DNA of 39,037 bases from NCBI GenBank assembly GCA_016297645.1, contig JAEDGF010000008.1, positions 1-39,037 of the forward strand, written 5' to 3'. A model generated the notes under the pieces. It was not told where the DNA came from and did not search any database. It saw only the letters and a program-made list of their open reading frames with translations. Of the stretch, positions 33,810 to 39,037 are shown one piece after another (positions within the stretch are counted from its first letter, which is position 1; every line of letters starts with the position of its first letter). Made by a program: the position numbers and the translations under genes. Origin of the DNA: Clostridiaceae bacterium (GTDB lineage Bacteria; Bacillota; Clostridia; Oscillospirales; Acutalibacteraceae).

Positions 33810-34283
33810 TTAAAACAGATCTTTAAGCACATCCCAACGCGGATCAGTCGGCTTTTTGCAGCCGCACTCCCCTTCATTGAGATCCTTGCCGCAATACGGG
33901 CAAAGCCCTTTGCAATCTTCTTTGCACAAAAAACGCGGCGGCAAAGCGAGATAAATATCCTCAGTGACAAGCCCGTCCAGATCAAAACGCATATTATCCA
34001 CAATAATATAATCGTCGTCATCATTCTCGTCGTCGAGGTGGGACACGAGAATGTGGCGTATCGGGACGCTTGCGTGGCGCAAAATAGGCTTGCCGCACCT
34101 TGCGCAGGAAGTGGAATAGTCAAATCCGGCGCGTGCTTCGAGATATACTATACCCGTTTTGTTGACGACCCGACCGGCAACGGAAACAGGCGTCACGAAC
34201 CCGTCGTCTTGCAGAGAAAACTCATAGTTTATTTCTTTAAGCTCACCCTCGCGGGCAAAAACAGCTTCAAGCTCTAAAAACAC
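33810..34283 (-). CDS. YceD/DUF177 family protein
   Basis: 157 residues from a GTG start, with the RBS GGAGGA 6 nt upstream; the frame reaches a TTG seven codons further up, but that codon is upstream of the ribosome site. It contains the DUF177 features: CARCGKP, an acidic centre (DDENDDDDYIIVD), and a Cys-rich C-terminus with CPYCGKDLNEGECGC. In E. coli and plants the family takes part in 23S rRNA accumulation; it always precedes rpmF. Cysteines could bind zinc. Confidence 0.92.
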   Translation of the reverse strand: MFLELEAVFAREGELKEINYEFSLQDDGFVTPVSVAGRVVNKTGIVYLEARAGFDYSTSCARCGKPILRHASVPIRHILVSHLDDENDDDDYIIVDNMRFDLDGLVTEDIYLALPPRFLCKEDCKGLCPYCGKDLNEGECGCKKPTDPRWDVLKDLF

Positions 34284-34333
34284 GACTGTTCCTCCGAAAG
34301 ACAAATAGCGTTATTCGCACAAACGCACCATAT

Positions 34334-34362
34334 ATTATACAGGCGGATCTGCCGTTTGTCAA
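34334..34362 (-). promoter_or_regulatory. Consensus promoter for yceD-rpmF
   Basis: Perfect sigma-A boxes on the minus strand: -35 TTGACA (34357-34362), 17-bp spacer, -10 TATAAT (34334-34339). It is the strongest promoter seen in the window, consistent with ribosomal protein output. The whole promoter lies across an inverted repeat. Confidence 0.9.
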
Positions 34363-34382
34363 CAGCAAATCCGCCTTTTTTT
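34341..34382 (+). terminator. Plus-strand terminator-like hairpin across the promoter
   Basis: Arms 34341-34352 and 34365-34376 (11 of 12 paired, AGGCGGATCTGC with GCAAATCCGCCT), 12-nt loop, followed on the plus strand by seven T residues. On that strand there is no gene to terminate, so its direction is antisense to the flanking genes; on the minus strand the same repeat straddles the yceD promoter. Confidence 0.6.
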
Positions 34383-34414
34383 GAATATAAAATTCGATTA
34401 AATCCGCAAATTTA

Positions 34415-34834
34415 TCACTTTATTTCTTCACAGCATTCAAATATGCATGCAGGAAGATTTTCTTTCTCGGTGGAAACGGTGAAAACGAAATTTGTTTCGG
34501 TGAGTTTGCCGAGCCGTGCGATCTTTGCGAGGAAATCGGCAAGCTGCTGATAATCTCTGCCGCCTATTTTGAGAGTAGCGTCAATGAGAATATCCGTAAC
34601 ATCGTGGTCGCCTGCGCAAAGCCCGCTCAAAAAGCCGTAGAATGCGTCGTAGCCTGCGATGCCGTAGTTGCTGGCAGCGAGAAGTCTTACCTTGTAGTTC
34701 ACCTGATATCTGAGAAGATCGTCCTTCTCAACGCAGATGACATGACCGTTGGACGAAGCGAGAGCCTCGTTTACGCAGTCGATGAGTCTTTTCGTTTTGC
34801 CTGTGCCTTTTTCTCCGATTAAAAGTTTAACCAT
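34415..34834 (-). CDS. Small P-loop NTPase-like protein (139 aa), unknown function
   Basis: 139 residues from MVKLLIGEKGTGKTK: Walker A GEKGTGKT at residues 7-14 and a possible Walker B in VTDILIDATLK. The rest has no recognised fold. Short Clostridial proteins of this kind are sometimes labelled PilT-like, but nothing here supports pilus function. A TTG six codons earlier lies upstream of the AAAGGAAC ribosome site, so the ATG is preferred. It lies 47 nt after pgi and could be co-transcribed; the role is unknown. Confidence 0.8.
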   Translation of the reverse strand: MVKLLIGEKGTGKTKRLIDCVNEALASSNGHVICVEKDDLLRYQVNYKVRLLAASNYGIAGYDAFYGFLSGLCAGDHDVTDILIDATLKIGGRDYQQLADFLAKIARLGKLTETNFVFTVSTEKENLPACIFECCEEIK

Positions 34835-34881
34835 TTTTATCGTTCCTTTCAATTTGGTGTATATATTTGTTTTCCGGATTA

Positions 34882-36222
34882 TCAGTTTATACGCTCGGCA
34901 AGCTCTTTTGCAAGATCTTCATAGCCGGGTTTGCCGAGAAGAGCAAACATATTGCGCTTATAGCTTTCAACGCCGGGCTGATCGAACGGGTTGACTCCGA
35001 GGAGATATCCCGAAACGGCGCACGCCTTTTCGAAGAAATATATAAGCTGACCGAGATTGTATTCGTCCATTTTCTCGGCTTCGATGACGACATTGGGTAC
35101 GCCGCCGTCATTGTGTGCAAGAACGGTTCCCTGGAATGCCATTCTGTTGATGTAAGACATATTTTTACCGGCGAGGAAATTAAGTCCGTCGGCGTTTTCC
35201 GCGTCCGCTTCGATAGTGAGGTCGGTTTTCGGAGCGGCAAAGGTAACGACCGTTTCAAACAGCGTTCTTCTGCCCTCCTGAACATACTGACCGAGCGAAT
35301 GAAGGTCGGTGGAATAAACGGCGGAAGCCGGGAATATACCCTTGTTGTCTTTTCCTTCACTCTCGCCGAAAAGCTGCTTGAACCACTCGTTCATCATAGT
35401 GTAGTCCGGCTCGTAAGCGACCGACATCTCTATGCATTTGCCCTTGCGGTAGAGAATATTTCTGATTGCGGCATACTTGCAGCAGTCGTTTTCAAAGACA
35501 TCGCCGGACGAATACTTTTCCATCGCATCCGCTGCGCCCTTCATGATAGCGTCGATATCAATTCCCGCGCAGGCAATGGGGAGAAGTCCGACAGCCGTTA
35601 GAACGGAGTATCTTCCGCCGACATCGTCCGGCACTACGAATTCCTCGTAGCCCTCGCGGTCGGAAAGCATTTTGAGAGTTCCCTTGTGTGCGTCGGTGGT
35701 TACGAAAATACGCTTGCCGGCTTCTGCGCCGTACTTTTCTTCGAGGAGCTTTTTGAACACTCTGAAAGCGATCGCAGGCTCGGTTGTAGTACCCGACTTT
35801 GAAATGACATTTACGGAAAAATCGTGCGTTCTGCAATAAGCGAGAACTTCGTTTATCTCCGTGGGAGAAATGCTGTTGCCGAGGAAGAATATTTTAGGCG
35901 TTCCCTCCGCAAAAATATTGTAGTTTTTCGATTTGACAAATTCAACGGCGGCACGCGCTCCGAGATAGGAGCCGCCGATACCGATAACGACAAGAGCGTC
36001 GGAATCGGAAATAATCTTCGCTGCGGCTTTCTTTATGCGCGCAAACTCCTTTTTATCGTAGTCGCGCGGCAGATTGAGCCAGCCGTGGAAGGCGTTGCCC
36101 TGAGCTTCGGCGCTGTTTTCGTAAAGCTGCGCGTTTGCGGCCTTAACCTGATGCGCAATGCCTTTAAGTTCGTTTTCGCCGATGAAGCCGTCAAGGTAAC
36201 GGCAATTTAATTTCAATGACAT
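34882..36222 (-). CDS. pgi: Glucose-6-phosphate isomerase
   Basis: 446 residues: interconverts glucose-6-P and fructose-6-P. It contains IGIGGSYLGARAAVEF, the sugar-phosphate loop VISKSGTTTEPAIAF and the C-terminal FDQPGVESYK signature. The frame runs 21 codons upstream of the ATG, but a CCGGAGGT site before MSLKLNCRYL and family length decide the start. It has its own promoter and probably transcribes into the P-loop gene. Confidence 0.96.
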   Translation of the reverse strand: MSLKLNCRYLDGFIGENELKGIAHQVKAANAQLYENSAEAQGNAFHGWLNLPRDYDKKEFARIKKAAAKIISDSDALVVIGIGGSYLGARAAVEFVKSKNYNIFAEGTPKIFFLGNSISPTEINEVLAYCRTHDFSVNVISKSGTTTEPAIAFRVFKKLLEEKYGAEAGKRIFVTTDAHKGTLKMLSDREGYEEFVVPDDVGGRYSVLTAVGLLPIACAGIDIDAIMKGAADAMEKYSSGDVFENDCCKYAAIRNILYRKGKCIEMSVAYEPDYTMMNEWFKQLFGESEGKDNKGIFPASAVYSTDLHSLGQYVQEGRRTLFETVVTFAAPKTDLTIEADAENADGLNFLAGKNMSYINRMAFQGTVLAHNDGGVPNVVIEAEKMDEYNLGQLIYFFEKACAVSGYLLGVNPFDQPGVESYKRNMFALLGKPGYEDLAKELAERIN

Positions 36223-36256
36223 AAAACAATAGACCTCCGGAAAATCTTTCACCGTT

Positions 36257-36285
36257 ATTTTACAATATATTTTATAGGATTTCAA
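36257..36285 (-). promoter_or_regulatory. Promoter of pgi
   Basis: Minus-strand -35 TTGAAA (36280-36285), 17-bp spacer, -10 TAAAAT (36257-36262), predicting transcription from about 36250, close to 30 nt before the pgi start codon. Confidence 0.7.
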
Positions 36286-36309
36286 TAAGGAACTTGTGAA
36301 TTTTACACT

Positions 36310-37533
36310 TTATTTTTTTGCAAATGCACCAAAAATACAGGTCAAGGCATTTGCAAGCGTCATTTTTTCGATGTTTTGAGCCGAAATGACGGCAGATTCA
36401 CCGATTTTTGTTTCGCCCGAGAAGTATTCCGTTTTGCCGACAACATCACCGGCAGACACGGGCGCTTCAACGGTTTCGAGCAGAGTCGTTTTCTCGGTGA
36501 TTTTGTCTTTGCCGCCCTTGTCGATAAGCATTTCGCCGGATTTACCGGCTTTTACGGTTATTTCGCTCTCAACACCGTGCGTGACCTTTACTCTCTCCTC
36601 GCCCGTGAGCTTCGGCTCTGCCGTATATATCTCGTACTTTGCAAAGCCGTAATCGAGCAGCTCTTTTGCATAGGCAAAGCGCTCCTTTCCGGACGGCGCG
36701 CCGAGTATGACAGCGATAAGCTCCAAGCCGTCCCTTTGCGCAGTTGCCGAAATGCAGCACCCGGCTTTTGTGGTCGTGCCGGTTTTAAGACCGGTTGCGC
36801 CCTTGTAGGTTCTTATCAGCTTATTTGTGTTGACAAGCTGCGTCTTTCCGCCGCGCAGTTCATCCATCCAAATCGTAGAAAAATCCCTTACCGAAGAATG
36901 CTTCATAAGCTCTCTCGACATAAGCGCAACATCGTATGCGGAGGTCAGATGTGTTTCGGTATCGTCGTCAAGTCCGGTGCAGTTATCAAACTGCGTGTCG
37001 TTCATCCCGAGGGACGCCGCGCGTTCGTTCATCATGTCGACAAAAGCCTTTTCGCTGCCGGCAACGGTTTCGCCCAAAAGAGCACACGCGTCGTTTGCAC
37101 TGTACACAGCGGTAGCCTTCATAAGCTCGCGCACCGTCATGGTTTCGCCCGGTTCGAGCCAAATTTGCGAGCCGCCCTTTGCTGCTGCCGTATCGCTGCA
37201 AGTCACAGTCATGTCGTACGAGAGCTTGCCGCTGTCGAGCGCTTCCGAAAACAGCAGAAGCGACATTATTTTTGTCACGGACGCGGGATAGAGCCGTTGG
37301 TGTTCGTTATGCGCAGCAAGCACCGTCCCCGTGTTGCGGTCCATCAGCAGCCACGCCTTTGCGGATATATTGAACTGAGCGGCGGTGTCCACCGTCAGCA
37401 GCGCGTCCGCGCCCTCGAATATCTCAAACGCATCGGACGCGACTGTTTCTGTGCTGTCGCCGTATGCGTTTACGGGTACAATTAAACATACAACAGTTAA
37501 AATCGAAATTAAAATTGCCGTTATTTTTTTCAT
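36310..37533 (-). CDS. D-alanyl-D-alanine carboxypeptidase (S11/PBP5 family)
   Basis: 407 residues with an N-terminal signal peptide (about 1-24, cleavage near VNAYG). The penicillin-binding catalytic triad is complete: S85-V-T-K88, S145-A-N147 and K250-T-G252. A beta-rich C-terminal domain and a terminal apolar/amphipathic segment (about 388-404) should hold it at the outer membrane face. It trims terminal D-Ala from muropeptides; Bacillus relatives are DacA, DacB and the forespore DacF, and which one this matches cannot be said by eye. A GGAGG site lies upstream of the ATG. Confidence 0.94.
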   Translation of the reverse strand: MKKITAILISILTVVCLIVPVNAYGDSTETVASDAFEIFEGADALLTVDTAAQFNISAKAWLLMDRNTGTVLAAHNEHQRLYPASVTKIMSLLLFSEALDSGKLSYDMTVTCSDTAAAKGGSQIWLEPGETMTVRELMKATAVYSANDACALLGETVAGSEKAFVDMMNERAASLGMNDTQFDNCTGLDDDTETHLTSAYDVALMSRELMKHSSVRDFSTIWMDELRGGKTQLVNTNKLIRTYKGATGLKTGTTTKAGCCISATAQRDGLELIAVILGAPSGKERFAYAKELLDYGFAKYEIYTAEPKLTGEERVKVTHGVESEITVKAGKSGEMLIDKGGKDKITEKTTLLETVEAPVSAGDVVGKTEYFSGETKIGESAVISAQNIEKMTLANALTCIFGAFAKK

Positions 37534-37602
37534 TTGTCATGCCCTCCGCACTGTTTTATGTTAAAAAATATGCACGCGCAGACGCAATAATTCATTTTAT
37601 CC

Positions 37603-37631
37603 TTGAATTGAGGGCGGATATGCCGTATACT
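37603..37631 (+). promoter_or_regulatory. Promoter of mtaB
   Basis: Plus-strand -35 TTGAAT (37603-37608), 17-bp spacer, -10 TATACT (37626-37631), about 60 nt before the mtaB start in the 168-bp divergent gap with the carboxypeptidase gene. Confidence 0.75.
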
Positions 37632-37701
37632 TTATAGGGGTTTTTTGTATTTTTTTTTTGCGAAAAACGACCGTATCATAACACTTTTGGTGAGGACAGA
37701 A

Positions 37702-38988
37702 ATGAAGATCGCTTTTTTCACACTCGGCTGCAAGGTAAACAGCTACGAATCGCAGGAGCTTGCGGAGCTTATGACCGCTGCCGGTCACACTATCGTAAAT
37801 TCCGGCTGCGAAGCCGACGCATACATAGTAAATTCCTGCACCGTGACCGCAGAGAGCAGCCGTAAATCGCGTCAAGCGTTAAGACGCTTCCGCTCGGAGC
37901 ATCCCAACGCAATAATCGTTTTGACGGGCTGCTACGCGCAAGCATTCTCGAAAGAAGCGGATGAAAAATGCGACGCGGACATAATAATCGGCAACAAGAC
38001 AAATTCGGAGCTGCCGCGGCTTTTGGAGGAATTTGCCGCGTCCGGGAAAAAGACGGTCGATGTTCTGCCGCACCTGCAAAGCGACCCCTTCAAGGGCAAC
38101 GCAATACATACTTTTGAAGGACACACGCGCGCCTTTTTGAAAATTCAGGACGGCTGCAACCGCTACTGCACCTATTGCATCATCCCGAAATCGAAGGGCT
38201 TTTCGCGGTCGAAGCCGCTTGAAGATGTAAGAAAAGAAGTAAAAGAGCTGGCAAAACACGGCTACAAGGAGCTTGTTTTTGTCGGAATAAACCTGTCGTC
38301 TTACGGCATGGACATAGGGCTTAACCTCTGCGACGCACTTGAAGAAGCGGAGAAAACCGACGGCATAGAACGAATACGGCTCGGCTCGCTCGAACCCGAT
38401 CACATTACTGACGAAGTTATCGAGCGCCTTTCAAAAATGTCAAAATTTTGTCCGCAGTTTCATTTGTCGCTTCAAAGCGGCTGCAATGATGTCCTCAGAA
38501 AAATGAATCGGCACTACTCCGCCGAGGAGTACGCGGAGCTTTGCGAGAAGCTTAAAAACGCATTTCCGGACTTGTCGCTCACGACCGATATAATAGTAGG
38601 TTTCCCGGGCGAAACGGAGGAAATGTTCAAAGAAACGGTTGAATACGCGAAGAAAATACGCTTTATGAAGGTCCATGTTTTCCCGTACTCTCCGCGCGAA
38701 GGCACTCCTGCCGCAACCTATCCAAACCCCGTTCCCAATACCGTAAAGGCGGAGCGCTGCCGCAAGCTGCAACATGAATGCGATATAATACGCAGTGAAA
38801 TTCTCTTGGAGCATATCGGCTCTGTCGTACCTGTTTTGTTTGAAACACCGAAAAACAACATTCAGCACGGCTATACAAAAAACTATATACCGATCAAAGT
38901 TCCCACACTTAAAACTCTTACCGGCGAAATAAGAAATGTCCGCATTACCGATGCCGACAGCGACGGATGCACGGGCGAACTTATATAA
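37702..38988 (+). CDS. mtaB: tRNA threonylcarbamoyladenosine methylthiotransferase
   Basis: 428 residues, MiaB-like radical-SAM enzyme that turns t6A37 of ANN-decoding tRNAs into ms2t6A37. UPF0004 domain with Cys10, Cys46 and Cys77 (auxiliary cluster), radical-SAM C152-x3-C156-x2-C159, and a C-terminal TRAM-like region (about 365-428). The frame extends 19 codons upstream, but GTGAGG before the ATG and the family start MKIAFFTLGCKVN fix it. It is the only right-hand plus-strand gene and has its own promoter. Confidence 0.95.
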   Translation: MKIAFFTLGCKVNSYESQELAELMTAAGHTIVNSGCEADAYIVNSCTVTAESSRKSRQALRRFRSEHPNAIIVLTGCYAQAFSKEADEKCDADIIIGNKTNSELPRLLEEFAASGKKTVDVLPHLQSDPFKGNAIHTFEGHTRAFLKIQDGCNRYCTYCIIPKSKGFSRSKPLEDVRKEVKELAKHGYKELVFVGINLSSYGMDIGLNLCDALEEAEKTDGIERIRLGSLEPDHITDEVIERLSKMSKFCPQFHLSLQSGCNDVLRKMNRHYSAEEYAELCEKLKNAFPDLSLTTDIIVGFPGETEEMFKETVEYAKKIRFMKVHVFPYSPREGTPAATYPNPVPNTVKAERCRKLQHECDIIRSEILLEHIGSVVPVLFETPKNNIQHGYTKNYIPIKVPTLKTLTGEIRNVRITDADSDGCTGELI

Positions 38989-39037
38989 ATGCAGAAAAAT
39001 ATAGCGGCTGCAAAAGCAAAACAACTTTGCCGCGCAC

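Noticed and set aside
36376..37485. 369-codon plus-strand open frame
   Set aside because: Antisense shadow of the D,D-carboxypeptidase, whose catalytic motifs are all intact.
38989..39037. ATG directly after the mtaB stop with an open frame to the window edge
   Set aside because: Only 16 codons are visible and no ribosome site precedes it, so a downstream gene cannot be supported.
1..39037. CRISPR array, prophage, insertion sequence, tRNA or rRNA
   Set aside because: No regularly spaced repeats, transposase or integrase motifs, or tRNA-like cloverleaf sequences were seen while reading the non-coding stretches.

Overview
The window is a dense stretch of bacterial housekeeping chromosome, about 39 kb, almost all read from the minus strand. 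Gene content points to a spore-forming low-to-mid GC Firmicute of class Clostridia, probably an Oscillospirales/Ruminococcaceae-like gut lineage. The reasons are a PASTA kinase/PP2C pair, RemA, a GerW/YtfJ protein, DUF2953 and a SpoVM-like micro-ORF, together with gene order close to Bacillus/Clostridium and several TTG starts behind strong AGGAGG-type ribosome sites. I saw no rRNA, tRNA, CRISPR, insertion sequence or prophage gene.

Layout. (1) 1-2506, plus strand: two ABC exporter subunits, the first cut by the window edge. (2) 2507-3370: a bidirectional terminator, then on the minus strand two very small genes, a 50-residue membrane peptide and a 21-residue SpoVM-like peptide, then the rsgA terminator. 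(3) 3371-20694, minus: a long co-directional cluster read from high to low coordinates: M50 protease, scpA, scpB, DUF2953, ytfJ, rluB, yicC, remA, gmk, rpoZ, priA, def, fmt, a YugP-like protease, rsmB, rlmN, prpC, prkC, rsgA. From yicC on it follows the B. subtilis yloC-to-spoVM order, lacking coaBC, rpe and thiN and with the YugP gene inserted. (4) 20725-30516, minus: prmC, DUF1385, a histidine kinase and response regulator with an upstream lipoprotein, cdaR, cdaA, ispF and an aminotransferase. (5) 30828-36222, minus: der, a DUF512 radical-SAM/PDZ protein, rpmF, yceD, a small P-loop protein and pgi. (6) 36310-38988: divergent dacF-type carboxypeptidase (minus) and mtaB (plus).

How they fit: the region combines translation quality control and modification (def, fmt, rsmB, rlmN, mtaB, prmC, rsgA, der, rpmF), nucleotide supply and transcription (gmk, rpoZ), chromosome condensation and restart (scpAB, priA), and envelope/signalling functions (PrkC/PrpC, CdaA/CdaR, a two-component system, the carboxypeptidase). 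The most rewarding non-routine signals are the two micro-genes downstream of rsgA, two promoters embedded in inverted repeats (30.5 kb and 34.35 kb), the long charged tail on CdaA, the insert between PASTA repeats of PrkC, and the lipoprotein/two-component unit attached to the c-di-AMP synthase genes.
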